Of a DNA stretch of 64,000 nt, positions 1 to 9,133 are shown piece after piece. The first letter of the stretch is position 1; the number at the start of each line of letters is the position of its first letter. The stretch covers positions 62,001 to 126,000 of the forward strand of contig JBKGRZ010000001.1 of the NCBI GenBank assembly GCA_046518185.1, given 5' to 3'. This DNA is from Scandinavium vulneris_A (lineage in GTDB: Bacteria > Pseudomonadota > Gammaproteobacteria > Enterobacterales > Enterobacteriaceae). The translations under genes and the position numbers were made by a program. Under the pieces are notes generated by a model. It saw nothing but the letters and a program-made list of their open reading frames with translations, searched no databases and had not been told where the DNA came from.

Positions 1-113
1 GTTATTGCTTTCTCTCCTTTCAGACAGTGATGGTACTATCAGCAGGATTTATACGTAAAAATCCTAATTCAAGGTTAACGTGTCCTTTTCAGACCAGATT
101 GACCAATCGGTAC

Positions 114-122
114 TGATATACT
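114..122 (+). promoter_or_regulatory. galU extended -10 promoter candidate
   Basis: TGATATACT at 114-122 is an extended -10 (TGn plus TATACT) lying 57 bases before the galU ATG. No good -35 is visible at the normal distance, as is usual for extended -10 promoters. The rest of 1-178 holds no gene that I can support. Inference from motif only. Confidence 0.45.
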
Positions 123-178
123 CAACGCGTTATTAATTAACGAGCACGTTCAAAAGTTGAACAGTTCAGGAGATTTCA

Positions 179-1087
179 ATGGCTGCATTAAATTCGAAAG
201 TCACTAAGGCCGTAATCCCGGTAGCGGGATTGGGTACCAGGATGTTGCCCGCCACTAAAGCGATTCCTAAGGAAATGCTGCCGCTGGTCGACAAGCCATT
301 AATTCAGTATGTTGTCAATGAATGTATTGCTGCAGGTATTACTGAAATTGTGCTGGTGACCCACTCTTCGAAAAACTCGATCGAAAACCATTTTGATACC
401 AGTTTTGAACTTGAAGCAATGCTGGAAAAACGCGTAAAGCGCCAGCTGCTGGAAGAAGTGCAGTCTATTTGCCCACCACACGTGACCATTATGCAGGTCC
501 GTCAGGGTCTGGCAAAAGGCCTGGGCCACGCGGTATTGTGTGCCCATCCGGTCGTCGGTAACGAGCCTGTGGCCGTTATTCTGCCGGACGTGATTCTGGA
601 TGAATACGAATCCGATTTGTCTCGCGACAACCTCGCGGAAATGATTAAGCGTTTTGATGAGACAGGTGCCAGCCAGATCATGGTTGAGCCGGTTGATGAC
701 GTGACTGCCTACGGCGTGGTGGATTGCAAAGGCGAAGCCCTGAATCCGGGTGACAGTGTGCCAATGGTCGGTGTGGTTGAGAAACCTAAAGCTGACGTCG
801 CACCATCAAACCTGGCGGTCGTAGGCCGCTACGTGCTGAGCGCAGAAATTTGGCCACTGCTGGCGAAAACGCCTCCGGGAGCCGGGGACGAAATCCAGCT
901 GACTGACGCTATCGATATGCTTATCGAGAAGGAAACGGTTGAAGCCTATCACATGAAAGGCAAGAGCCACGATTGCGGTAATAAACTGGGTTATATGCGT
1001 GCGTTTGTTGAATATGGTATTCGCCATAATTCACTGGGTGCGGATTTCAAAGCCTGGCTGGAAGAAACCGTGGGCACTGGCAAGTAA
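179..1087 (+). CDS. galU: UTP-glucose-1-phosphate uridylyltransferase GalU
   Basis: Makes UDP-glucose from glucose-1-phosphate and UTP in the cytoplasm. UDP-glucose feeds LPS core, osmoregulated glucans, trehalose and the Leloir pathway. The 302-residue protein has the same length as E. coli GalU and is nearly identical to it as I remember it. The nucleotidyltransferase signature GLGTRMLPATKAIPKEMLP is at residues 17-35, followed by the conserved core around VDKPLIQYVV. The start ATG follows an AGGAG Shine-Dalgarno sequence. The gene is monocistronic and ends in a strong terminator. Neighbours galU-hns-tdk keep E. coli order. Confidence 0.98.
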   Translation: MAALNSKVTKAVIPVAGLGTRMLPATKAIPKEMLPLVDKPLIQYVVNECIAAGITEIVLVTHSSKNSIENHFDTSFELEAMLEKRVKRQLLEEVQSICPPHVTIMQVRQGLAKGLGHAVLCAHPVVGNEPVAVILPDVILDEYESDLSRDNLAEMIKRFDETGASQIMVEPVDDVTAYGVVDCKGEALNPGDSVPMVGVVEKPKADVAPSNLAVVGRYVLSAEIWPLLAKTPPGAGDEIQLTDAIDMLIEKETVEAYHMKGKSHDCGNKLGYMRAFVEYGIRHNSLGADFKAWLEETVGTGK

Positions 1088-1106
1088 TTTGCCCGCCTGC
1101 CGTACC

Positions 1107-1137
1107 AACCGGGGTCCTGTAAAGGCCCCGGTTTTTT
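1107..1137 (+). terminator. galU rho-independent terminator
   Basis: An inverted repeat AACCGGGGTCC / GGCCCCGGTT with one bulged base and a six-base loop is followed by a run of six T. It begins 19 bases after the galU stop. Confidence 0.9.
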
Positions 1138-1202
1138 ATTACCTGTTGTCGGATTTGCTTTAAAACCAGGCAGGTTGTACGTGCTATCGGCCGATTTCAG
1201 GA

Positions 1203-1233
1203 TAAAAAAAATCCCGCAGAGCGGGATTTTCTC
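1203..1233 (-). terminator. hns rho-independent terminator
   Basis: Read on the minus strand, ATCCCGC and GCGGGAT pair around a short loop and are followed by seven or more T. The hairpin lies about 30 bases beyond the hns stop. The plus strand also ends in TTTT, so it may act weakly on transcripts from galU. Confidence 0.85.
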
Positions 1234-1261
1234 AACAAACTTGCGTAAGAAACAAGAAAGA

Positions 1262-1672
1262 TTAAATCAGGAAATCGTCCAGTGATTTACCCTGCTCATC
1301 CATTGCTTTTTTGATGATTGCCGGGGTACGACCCTGGCCGGTCCATGTTTTGGTTTCGCCGTTTTCATCAACGTAGCTATATTTAGCCGGGCGAGCTGCA
1401 CGTTTAGCTTTAGCACCAGATTTGCTCTGAGCAGCAATGCTGTTCAGCAGTTCATTTGGGTCAATGCCATCAGCAATCAGCATTTCACGGTATTGCTGCA
1501 GTTTACGAGTGCGCTCTTCAACTTCAGCAGCGGCCGCGCTTTCTTCTTCGCGACGTTCGTTAACAACAACTTCTAATTTTTCCAGCATTTCTTCGAGCGT
1601 TTCGAGAGTGCATTCTCTTGCCTGCGCACGAAGAGTACGGATGTTGTTCAAAATTTTAAGTGCTTCGCTCAT
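1262..1672 (-). CDS. hns: nucleoid-associated protein H-NS
   Basis: Global DNA-bridging silencer of AT-rich, often horizontally acquired genes. The 136-residue protein has an N-terminal oligomerisation helix domain (about 1-80, rich in E/R heptads), a linker (about 81-95, AAQSKSGAKAKRA) and the C-terminal DNA-binding domain with the AT-hook-like TWTGQGRTP motif. The linker differs slightly from E. coli, and the protein ends DDFLI, lacking the final KQ of E. coli H-NS. Monocistronic with its own promoter and terminator. The fimbrial cluster in this window is the kind of locus H-NS normally silences (inference). Confidence 0.98.
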   Translation of the reverse strand: MSEALKILNNIRTLRAQARECTLETLEEMLEKLEVVVNERREEESAAAAEVEERTRKLQQYREMLIADGIDPNELLNSIAAQSKSGAKAKRAARPAKYSYVDENGETKTWTGQGRTPAIIKKAMDEQGKSLDDFLI

Positions 1673-1716
1673 TGTAGTATTCTCAAACTTATATTGTGGG
1701 GTGGTTTGTTGAGGTA

Positions 1717-1745
1717 ATAATAGAGCGTTAATTTCAGATGTGCAA
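1717..1745 (-). promoter_or_regulatory. hns promoter (-35 TTGCAC, 17 bp, -10 TATTAT)
   Basis: On the minus strand TTGCAC (1740-1745) and TATTAT (1717-1722) are separated by exactly 17 bases and lie 45 bases before the hns ATG. This is a good sigma-70 promoter by motif and spacing. Confidence 0.75.
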
Positions 1746-2182
1746 TAGGGGGGATTGTAAGGAAGTCAAAATATCGTGTTATTTAGCGGTATTATTAATT
1801 AGGTAAAGTTAAATTTTACGCGTGAGTTCACATCTCATGCGCTTATTGTCTGGCCGTAATGTTGAGAACACCCTTACAAAGTAAGCTCTTTTGATTGTTT
1901 CACCGCAGGTATATATCCCTGGTTCACAAATATCAGCCTTTCGTATTAGTCGTAGGGTAAGCCCTCGTTTTCCTTCATTTCAATAGAAACTGAATCATAA
2001 CCCAGGTAAACCCTTTTGCAGCCTGGAGGCACCCTGGCTCGCTCATAACTCAGGATTATCTTAAGGTTGGTGCAGAACGAAATCGTGTATCTGATTGTTA
2101 TTATAGATAAGAAGAACTTAATATTTTACCTTAAGCGGTAATGGATTGTGACTTTCGTGAGCGCTGAAATTGGCCAGGAATA
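1746..2182. other. hns-tdk divergent intergenic region
   Basis: About 440 bases of AT-rich sequence between the hns and tdk promoters. I see no credible open frame, tRNA or terminator. A CCCTGG-containing segment near 1918 and 2030 forms only short imperfect repeats. A similarly long spacer is present here in E. coli, so the region probably holds upstream regulatory DNA for hns and tdk; I cannot assign specific sites. Confidence 0.4.
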
Positions 2183-2191
2183 TGGTACAAT
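2183..2191 (+). promoter_or_regulatory. tdk extended -10 promoter candidate
   Basis: TGGTACAAT at 2183-2191 combines a TGn extension with the -10 hexamer TACAAT. It lies 39 bases before the tdk start, with no clear -35. Motif evidence only. Confidence 0.5.
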
Positions 2192-2230
2192 TCGTGCCGT
2201 TAAATCACGATGATTGAGGTGATGCTGCGA

Positions 2231-2857
2231 ATGGCACAGCTTTATTTTTACTACTCTGCGATGAACGCAGGGAAGTCGACTGCGTTGTTGCAGTCTTCCT
2301 ACAATTACCAGGAGCGCGGGATGCGTACCCTGGTTTATACCGCAGAAATTGATGACAGATTTGGTTCAGGCAAAGTGAGCTCCCGCATCGGCCTGTCGTC
2401 GCCTGCGAAGCTCTACAACCAGCAAACGTCGCTGTATCACGATATCGCCGCTGAGCACGCGAAAGAGCCGATTCACTGCGTTCTGGTGGATGAGTGCCAG
2501 TTCCTGACCCGTGAGCAGGTTTACGCCCTGTCAGAGGTCGTGGATGAGCTGGATATTCCTGTGCTGTGCTATGGGCTGCGTACGGATTTTCGTGGCGAGC
2601 TGTTTATCGGCAGCCAGTATTTGCTTTCATGGTCAGATAAGCTGGTGGAGTTAAAAACCATCTGCTTCTGTGGGCGCAAGGCGAGTATGGTGCTGCGTCT
2701 CGACCAGGAAGGTCGGCCGTATAATGAAGGCGAACAGGTGGTGATTGGCGGCAACGAACGCTATGTCTCCGTATGCCGTAAACATTACAAAGAGGCGCTG
2801 GTAGAAGGCTCTCTGAGCGCCATTCAGCAGCGTGTAAGGGGGAAGGTGGAAGAGTAA
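2231..2857 (+). CDS. tdk: thymidine kinase Tdk
   Basis: Salvage kinase that phosphorylates thymidine and deoxyuridine with ATP in the cytoplasm. The 208-residue protein has the P-loop MNAGKST near residue 10, the Walker B-like VDECQFL near residue 87, the lasso segment after GLRTDFRGELF, and zinc-ligand cysteines in CFCGRKA and near CRKHYKEA. The open frame continues upstream, but the ATG at 2231 matches the E. coli N terminus MAQLYFYYSAMNAGKS and has GAGGT ten bases before it, so I chose that start. A bidirectional terminator separates it from the convergent adhE. Confidence 0.97.
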   Translation: MAQLYFYYSAMNAGKSTALLQSSYNYQERGMRTLVYTAEIDDRFGSGKVSSRIGLSSPAKLYNQQTSLYHDIAAEHAKEPIHCVLVDECQFLTREQVYALSEVVDELDIPVLCYGLRTDFRGELFIGSQYLLSWSDKLVELKTICFCGRKASMVLRLDQEGRPYNEGEQVVIGGNERYVSVCRKHYKEALVEGSLSAIQQRVRGKVEE

Positions 2858-2887
2858 TCCTTTCGCTTTTTTCTTGCATACAGACAT

Positions 2888-2919
2888 AAAAAAACCCGCC
2901 ATTTCGGCGGGTTTTTTAT
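2888..2919. terminator. bidirectional terminator between tdk and adhE
   Basis: AACCCGCC and GGCGGGTT pair around ATTTC, with a run of A before and six T after. It can therefore end transcripts from both convergent genes. Confidence 0.9.
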
Positions 2920-2930
2920 TGGGCTTTCAA

Positions 2931-5609
2931 TTAAACGGTTTTCTTCGCTTTTTTGTCAGCTTTAACAGCTGGTGCAGCCGCTTTCTTCTCAGCGACATCA
3001 CCTTCAGAGAACTCACGACCGTAGTAAGTATCCATCAGGATCTGTTTCAGTTCGGAGATCAGTGGGTAGCGTGGGTTAGCACCAGTACACTGGTCGTCAA
3101 ACGCGTCTTCAGACAGTTTGTCAACGTGTGCCAGGAAGTCAGCTTCCTGAACGCCAGCTTCACGGATGGACTTAGGAATACCCAGTTCAGCCTTGATGCT
3201 GTCGAGCCATGCCAGCAGTTTCTCGATCTTCGCCGCAGTACGGTCACCGGTAGACGTCAGACCCAGGTGGTCAGCGATTTCTGCATAACGACGGCGAGCC
3301 TGTGGACGATCGTACTGGCTGAATGCAGTCTGCTTAGTCGGGTTGTCATTCGCGTTATAGCGGATAACGTTGCTGATCAGCAGGGCGTTGGCCAGACCGT
3401 GTGGAATGTGGAACTGGGAGCCCAGTTTATGCGCCATGGAGTGACACACACCGAGGAAGGCGTTAGCAAACGCGATACCGGCGATAGTCGCTGCGTTGTG
3501 AACGCGTTCACGGGCAACCGGGTTTTTAGACCCTTCGTGATAAGACGCTGGCAGGTTTTCTTTCAGCAGTTTCAGAGCCTGCAGAGCCTGACCATCGGAG
3601 AACTCAGATGCCAGTACGGACACATAAGCTTCCAGAGCGTGCGTTACCGCATCCAGACCACCAAATGCACACAGTGACTTCGGCATTTCCATGACGAGGT
3701 TGGCATCAACGATAGCCATGTCCGGGGTCAGTGCGTAGTCAGCCAGTGGATATTTCTGGCCAGTCGCGTCATCGGTTACTACCGCAAATGGGGTAACTTC
3801 AGAACCGGTACCGGAAGTGGTAGTGACCGCAACCATTTTGGCTTTAACGCCCATTTTCGGGAACTTGTAGATACGTTTACGGATGTCCATAAAGCGCAGC
3901 GCCAGTTCTTCGAAGTGGGTTTCTGGGTGCTCGTACATTACCCACATGATTTTCGCAGCATCCATCGGGGAACCACCACCCAGCGCGATGATCACGTCTG
4001 GTTTGAAGGAGTTCGCCAATTCTGCACCTTTACGCACAACGGTCAGCGTTGGGTCAGCTTCAACTTCGAAGAACACTTCAGTTTCAACGCCAGCTGCTTT
4101 CAGAACAGAGGTGATCTGGTCTGCATAGCCGTTGTTGAACAGGAAGCGGTCAGTCACGATCAGCGCACGTTTGTGGCCATCGGTAATCACTTCATCCAGC
4201 GCGATTGGCAGTGAGCCACGGCGGAAGTAGATAGATTTCGGAAGTTTATGCCACAACATGTTTTCAGCTCGCTTAGCAACGGTTTTCTTGTTGATCAGGT
4301 GTTTTGGACCAACGTTTTCAGAGATGGAGTTACCACCCCATGAACCACAACCCAGAGTCAGGGAAGGTGCGAGTTTGAAGTTGTACAGGTCACCGATACC
4401 ACCCTGAGAAGCAGGGGTGTTAATCAGGATACGCGCGGTCTTCATTTTGTCGCCGAAGAATTTAACGCGTTCTGGCTGGTTGTCCTGGTCAGTGTACAGG
4501 CAAGAGGTATGGCCGATACCGCCCATCTCAACCAGTTTTTCAGCTTTGATCACTGCATCTTCGAAGTTCTTGGCGCGATACATTGCCAGAGTCGGAGACA
4601 GTTTTTCGTGAGCAAACGGCTCAGACTCGTCAACAACGGTCACTTCGCCAATCAGAATTTTGGTGTCAGCTGGAACAGTGAAGCCTGCCAGTTCAGCAAT
4701 TTTGGTTGCTGGCTGACCAACGATAGCGGCGTTCAGCGCGCCATTTTTCAGGATGATGTCCTGAACAGCTTTCAGCTCTTTACCCTGCAACATGTAACCA
4801 CCGTGGGAAGCGAAACGCTCACGCACTGCAGCATAGGCAGAATCAACTACGATAACGGACTGCTCAGAAGCACAGATGACGCCGTTATCGAAGGTTTTAG
4901 ACATCAGGATAGAAGCAACAACACGTTTGATGTCAGCGGTTTCATCAACCACGACAGGGGTGTTACCTGCGCCTACACCGATAGCGGGTTTACCGGAGCT
5001 GTAAGCGGCTTTAACCATGCCCGGACCACCGGTGGCGAGGATCATGTTGATGTCTGGGTGATGCATCAGCGCGTTAGACAGCTCAACGGACGGCTGGTCA
5101 ATCCAACCAATCAGGTCTTTCGGTGCACCCGCAGCGATAGCAGCCTGCAGTACGATGTCAGCGGCTTTGTTGGTCGCGTCTTTTGCACGTGGGTGTGGAG
5201 AGAAGATGATGGCATTACGCGTCTTCAGGCTGATCAGCGATTTGAAGATAGCGGTAGAGGTTGGGTTGGTGGTCGGTACGATACCGCAAATGATGCCGAT
5301 TGGCTCTGCGATGGTGATAGTCCCGAAAGTGTGGTCTTCAGACAGCACACCACAGGTTTTCTCATCTTTATAGGCGTTGTAGATATACTCAGAAGCGAAG
5401 TGGTTTTTAATCACTTTATCTTCCACGATACCCATGCCAGATTCGGCAACGGCCAGTTTCGCGAGAGGGATTCGAGCATCTGCAGCAGCCAGAGCGGCGG
5501 CGCGGAAGATTTTATCAACCTGTTCTTGGGTGAAGTTGGCATATTCACGCTGGGCTTTTTTTACGCGCTCGACGAGTGCGTTCAGTTCAGCGACATTAGT
5601 AACAGCCAT
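2931..5609 (-). CDS. adhE: bifunctional acetaldehyde-CoA / alcohol dehydrogenase AdhE
   Basis: Converts acetyl-CoA to acetaldehyde and then ethanol, reoxidising NADH during fermentation; the family forms helical filaments (spirosomes). The 892-residue protein has an N-terminal aldehyde dehydrogenase domain (about 1-440) with the active-site cysteine in DNGVICASEQ, a linker, and a C-terminal iron-dependent alcohol dehydrogenase (about 450-870) with the metal-binding histidine motif HSMAHKLGSQFHIPHG. The tail is Ala/Lys-rich (KKAAAPAVKADKKAKKTV). The frame stays open for 31 more codons upstream, but ATG 5609 matches the E. coli start and follows AGGAG, so that start is used. The upstream region carries an FNR-like site. 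Confidence 0.98.
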   Translation of the reverse strand: MAVTNVAELNALVERVKKAQREYANFTQEQVDKIFRAAALAAADARIPLAKLAVAESGMGIVEDKVIKNHFASEYIYNAYKDEKTCGVLSEDHTFGTITIAEPIGIICGIVPTTNPTSTAIFKSLISLKTRNAIIFSPHPRAKDATNKAADIVLQAAIAAGAPKDLIGWIDQPSVELSNALMHHPDINMILATGGPGMVKAAYSSGKPAIGVGAGNTPVVVDETADIKRVVASILMSKTFDNGVICASEQSVIVVDSAYAAVRERFASHGGYMLQGKELKAVQDIILKNGALNAAIVGQPATKIAELAGFTVPADTKILIGEVTVVDESEPFAHEKLSPTLAMYRAKNFEDAVIKAEKLVEMGGIGHTSCLYTDQDNQPERVKFFGDKMKTARILINTPASQGGIGDLYNFKLAPSLTLGCGSWGGNSISENVGPKHLINKKTVAKRAENMLWHKLPKSIYFRRGSLPIALDEVITDGHKRALIVTDRFLFNNGYADQITSVLKAAGVETEVFFEVEADPTLTVVRKGAELANSFKPDVIIALGGGSPMDAAKIMWVMYEHPETHFEELALRFMDIRKRIYKFPKMGVKAKMVAVTTTSGTGSEVTPFAVVTDDATGQKYPLADYALTPDMAIVDANLVMEMPKSLCAFGGLDAVTHALEAYVSVLASEFSDGQALQALKLLKENLPASYHEGSKNPVARERVHNAATIAGIAFANAFLGVCHSMAHKLGSQFHIPHGLANALLISNVIRYNANDNPTKQTAFSQYDRPQARRRYAEIADHLGLTSTGDRTAAKIEKLLAWLDSIKAELGIPKSIREAGVQEADFLAHVDKLSEDAFDDQCTGANPRYPLISELKQILMDTYYGREFSEGDVAEKKAAAPAVKADKKAKKTV

Positions 5610-6086
5610 AATGCTCTCCTGGATAATGTTAAACTTTTTTAGTAAATCAGCTGCGCGATACGTCATTATAGACAGCCCGCCAACAGCTTGCGTAAGAGCC
5701 ATAAAACCAACAGGTTACTTACGACCTTCAATCCACTGATTTACTAAAAGAGCCTTCCATTACACCCGATTGAGTTACCGGGCTACTCCCTGGTGCGAAA
5801 TTAAGATTACCCACTTCTGAGTACGAATTGCGTGATCTAAATCAAGATTACACCAAGCTGACTCCTTTCAGCAGACCGTTTTTAGCGGTTTGTATCAAGT
5901 GTTAAAAGATCGTAATTTCGAACGGGACTTACAGTAGCATAATTTATACATCTGCATAACAATATGTATTGGTAGCGTTTAATCGTAGATTTGTGGTGAA
6001 GAATACCGCCAAACAGCGTATCTTCAGCGCGTTTTTCATGATTTATGACCGTCAACTACCACAATTGATGAGGCCGCGGGGATACC
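5610..6086. other. adhE-ychE divergent regulatory region
   Basis: 477 bases between divergent adhE and ychE. In E. coli adhE has a long untranslated leader with its promoter about 300 bases upstream. The region is AT-rich, has no supportable gene, and carries an FNR-like palindrome at 5832-5845. Other regulators known for adhE (Cra, Fis, NarL) could not be placed with confidence. Confidence 0.45.
5832..5845. promoter_or_regulatory. FNR-like site upstream of adhE
   Basis: GTGATCTAAATCAA at 5832-5845 matches the FNR consensus TTGAT-N4-ATCAA with one mismatch. It is 223 bases upstream of the adhE ATG. Anaerobic control of adhE is established in E. coli; use of this site here is inferred from the motif. 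Confidence 0.5.
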
Positions 6087-6734
6087 GTGATTCTATCGCT
6101 GTTCGATTTTCCAACTTATATCAAATTTTTCATTGGCTTATTTGCGCTGGTAAACCCGGTGGGGATCATCCCGGTGTTCATCAGCATGACCAGCTACCAA
6201 ACCGCGCCTGCGCGCAACAAAACCAACCTGACGGCGAACCTGTCGGTGGCCATTATCTTGTGGACCTCGCTGTTCCTGGGGGACGGTATACTGCAGCTGT
6301 TTGGGATCTCCATAGATTCTTTCCGCATTGCGGGCGGTATCCTGGTGGTCACCATTGCGATGTCGATGATCAGCGGGAAACTCGGCGAGGATAAGCAAAA
6401 CAAGCAGGAAAAATCAGAGACGGCCATTCGTGAAAGCGTGGGCGTTGTTCCTCTGGCGTTGCCGTTGATGGCCGGGCCTGGGGCAATCAGTTCGACGATA
6501 GTCTGGGGTACGCGCTACCACAACATTCCCCATCTGATTGGCTTCTCCATTGCGATTGCGATTTTTGCTGCCTGCTGTTGGGGATTGTTCCGCATTGCGC
6601 CGTGGCTGGTGCGCCTGCTGGGGCAGACCGGGATTAACGTCATTACCCGTATTATGGGGCTGTTGTTGATGGCACTCGGGATCGAATTCATCGTAGCGGG
6701 CATCAAATCCATTTTCCCGGGCCTGCTCGGGTAA
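6087..6734 (+). CDS. ychE: MarC/YchE family inner-membrane protein
   Basis: A 215-residue integral membrane protein of the MarC (UPF0056) family, matching E. coli YchE in length and sequence. Six hydrophobic segments are visible, beginning with the conserved FFIGLFALVNPVGIIPVF near residue 14 and ending with GINVITRIMGLLLMALGIEFI. The function of the family is unsettled; an early link of MarC to antibiotic resistance was not upheld. The start is GTG, after a G-rich GCGGGGAT Shine-Dalgarno segment. Terminated by its own hairpin. Confidence 0.93.
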   Translation: MILSLFDFPTYIKFFIGLFALVNPVGIIPVFISMTSYQTAPARNKTNLTANLSVAIILWTSLFLGDGILQLFGISIDSFRIAGGILVVTIAMSMISGKLGEDKQNKQEKSETAIRESVGVVPLALPLMAGPGAISSTIVWGTRYHNIPHLIGFSIAIAIFAACCWGLFRIAPWLVRLLGQTGINVITRIMGLLLMALGIEFIVAGIKSIFPGLLG

Positions 6735-6745
6735 TGACGACTCTG

Positions 6746-6775
6746 GAGCGGGGCTAAGCGGCCCCGTTCTTTGTT
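6746..6775 (+). terminator. ychE rho-independent terminator
   Basis: GCGGGGC and GCCCCGT pair around TAAGCG, followed by a T-rich tail (TCTTTGTTT). Located about 12 bases after the ychE stop. Confidence 0.75.
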
Positions 6776-7492
6776 TCAATTATTAGCAAAACATATCAAT
6801 AAATTTGAAAAAGCCCCCGGTAATAACCTCTTGCTATTTCTGACTAACTTCATACTAATCAATCGGTTAGTTATGAAGCCCTCTGATAGTACCCTTTGCA
6901 ATAATGTTATTTCATTAACATGACACTCTTACGCTTGCCGCGAGATAATTGAAATGTTATTAGTAATTTCAGCTTTGATGCAGTGGAATGTGCTAAATAA
7001 TAACCAATTGTTAAATTATTGTGTAAAAAGACGTCAGGTCAGTTGTGTGCGCACGCTGAGAGTAGGTGATTTCTTTAACGTGATGATATTTAATAACTAA
7101 TTCATCTTTGGTGCGATGGAAAGTGGCCTGCTTCATTTGAAACAGACTCAACAAAAGAGAATTGGTTAACAAATTTGCAAATTGTATTGGCAGGCGAGAA
7201 ATGCATTTGATACTTTCCGCCCAGACATATTGCGACACAAAACGCGGAAATGAGAATAATTTTCAAATAAATCTCCTGACGCGAAAAGAATGCCGGTTAT
7301 CCCACAGGGGGGATGACCTAAAGAATCGACGTAAGGTTGCCGAATAAAGAGTGACCGTAATAAAAGAAGTCGGTGATAGCAGAAGTACACCTGACAGCCG
7401 CATTCACTCCTGCGCTGTACAGGCAACCCTTAGGGGATTAAACAAAACAGGCTGGCACAACCAGCAATTATAATGAGCGGAGTATCAACACA
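6776..7492 (+). promoter_or_regulatory. long oppA upstream/leader region
   Basis: About 717 bases between the ychE terminator and oppA. It is AT-rich and has no supportable gene. Just before oppA, GCTGG (7451-7455) and CCAGC (7461-7465) form a small hairpin, followed by a GCGGAG Shine-Dalgarno sequence at 7477-7482. In E. coli and Salmonella oppA is regulated by Lrp and post-transcriptionally by the sRNA GcvB; I can see a C/A-rich leader consistent with this but cannot prove a GcvB site. Confidence 0.45.
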
Positions 7493-9124
7493 ATGTCCAT
7501 CATCACAAAAAAAAGCCTCGTCGCAGCAGGCGTATTCGCTGCACTTATCGCAGGAAGTGCAATGGCTGCAGACGTTCCTGCGGGCGTTAAGCTGGCAGAT
7601 AAGCAAACCATGATCCGTAACAACGGCGCAGAACCGCAGTCGTTGGATCCGAACAAAATTGAAGGTGTTCCGGAAGCTAACGTTAGCCGCGACCTGTTTG
7701 AAGGCCTGCTGATTACTTCCACCAAAGATGGCCACCCAATCCCGGGCGTGGCAGAAAGCTGGGACAACAAGGATTTTAAAGTGTGGACCTTCCATCTGCG
7801 TAAAGACGCAAAATGGTCCAACGGTGAGCCGGTAACGGCACAAGATTTCGTTTATAGCTGGCAGCGTCTGGTCGATCCGAAAACCGCGTCCCCGTATGCG
7901 AGCTACCCGCAGTATGGTCATATCCTTAACGTTGATGAAATCATCGACGGTAAAAAACCAACTTCCGAACTCGGCGTGAAAGCCATCGACGATCACACTC
8001 TGGAAGTAACGCTGAGCCAGCCGGTTCCTTATTTCTACAAACTGCTGGTGAACCCGGCGATGTCTCCGGTGAATAAAGCCGCTATCGAAAAATTCGGTGA
8101 GAAGTGGACTCAGCCTGCCAATATCGTCACCAACGGCGCTTATAAACTGAAAGATTGGGTAGTTAACGAACGTATCGTCATGGAACGTAACCCGAACTAT
8201 TGGGATAACAAAGATACCGTTATCGATCAGATAACCTATCTGCCAATTTCTTCGGAAGTGACCGACGTTAACCGCTACCGCAGCGGCGAAATCGACATGA
8301 CCTATAACAACCTGCCGATCGAGCTGTTCCAGAAACTGAAGAAAGAAATCCCAACGGAAGTACATGTTGATCCGTACCTGTGTACTTACTACTACGAAAT
8401 CAACAACCAGAAAGCCCCATTCACCGATGCGCGCGTACGTACCGCACTGAAACTGGGTCTGGATCGTGACATCATCACCAACAAAGTTAAAGCGCAGGGC
8501 GATTTGCCCGCGTTTGGTTACACCCCTCCATATACCGATGGCGCAAAACTGACCAAACCAGAGTGGTTCACCTGGACTCAGGAAAAGCGTAACGAAGAAG
8601 CGAAGAAACTGCTGGCCGAAGCCGGTTACACCGCCGATAAGCCGTTGACCTTCAATCTGCTCTACAACACGTCTGACTTGCATAAGAAACTGGCTATCGC
8701 TGCCGCGTCCATCTGGAAGAAAAACCTCGGCGTCAATGTGAAGCTGGTGAATCAGGAGTGGAAAACCTTCCTGGATACCCGTCATCAGGGGACTTACGAC
8801 GTAGCGCGTGCCGGCTGGTGTGCAGACTATAACGAACCGACTTCCTTCCTGAACACCATGCTGTCTGACAGCTCAATGAACACCGCGCACTATAAGAGCC
8901 CGGCGTTTGATGCGATCATGAAACAGACACTGCAGGTGACTGACGAAGCACAGCGCGTTGCGCTGTACGACAAAGCGGAACAGCAGCTGGGTCAGGATTC
9001 TGCCATCGTTCCGGTTTATTACTATGTGAACGCCCGTCTGGTGAAACCGTGGGTTGGCGGTTATACCGGTAAAGACCCGATGGACAATATCTACACCAAA
9101 GACTTGTACATCATTAAGCATTAA
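7493..9124 (+). CDS. oppA: periplasmic oligopeptide-binding protein OppA
   Basis: Captures peptides of two to five residues with little sequence preference and delivers them to OppBCDF for uptake and cell-wall peptide recycling. The 543-residue precursor has a signal peptide MSIITKKSLVAAGVFAALIAGSAMA cleaved about residue 26 (shown here: positive n-region, hydrophobic core, SAMA site), then the SBP family 5 fold with the conserved segment RNNGAEPQSLDPNKIEG. The C terminus is DLYIIKH. First gene of the opp operon, with a 120-base gap containing a hairpin before oppB, which fits the much higher OppA level known in relatives. Confidence 0.98.
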   Translation: MSIITKKSLVAAGVFAALIAGSAMAADVPAGVKLADKQTMIRNNGAEPQSLDPNKIEGVPEANVSRDLFEGLLITSTKDGHPIPGVAESWDNKDFKVWTFHLRKDAKWSNGEPVTAQDFVYSWQRLVDPKTASPYASYPQYGHILNVDEIIDGKKPTSELGVKAIDDHTLEVTLSQPVPYFYKLLVNPAMSPVNKAAIEKFGEKWTQPANIVTNGAYKLKDWVVNERIVMERNPNYWDNKDTVIDQITYLPISSEVTDVNRYRSGEIDMTYNNLPIELFQKLKKEIPTEVHVDPYLCTYYYEINNQKAPFTDARVRTALKLGLDRDIITNKVKAQGDLPAFGYTPPYTDGAKLTKPEWFTWTQEKRNEEAKKLLAEAGYTADKPLTFNLLYNTSDLHKKLAIAAASIWKKNLGVNVKLVNQEWKTFLDTRHQGTYDVARAGWCADYNEPTSFLNTMLSDSSMNTAHYKSPAFDAIMKQTLQVTDEAQRVALYDKAEQQLGQDSAIVPVYYYVNARLVKPWVGGYTGKDPMDNIYTKDLYIIKH

Positions 9125-9133
9125 TGGCAATCC

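Noticed and set aside
4509..5642. Open frame of 377 codons antisense to adhE
   Set aside because: It follows the codon periodicity of the strongly biased adhE gene on the other strand, has no Shine-Dalgarno sequence and no recognisable protein motif.
5610..5702. 31-codon in-frame extension of adhE
   Set aside because: The downstream ATG has an ideal AGGAG and exact homologue alignment; the extension resembles nothing known.
7162..7347. Open frame in the oppA leader
   Set aside because: Starts at TTG or a poorly placed ATG, lacks a convincing Shine-Dalgarno sequence and has no known homologue. The stretch is better explained as leader DNA.
7430..8785. Open frame of 451 codons antisense to oppA
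   Set aside because: A shadow of a highly expressed gene; the encoded sequence has no domain, and oppA is certain.
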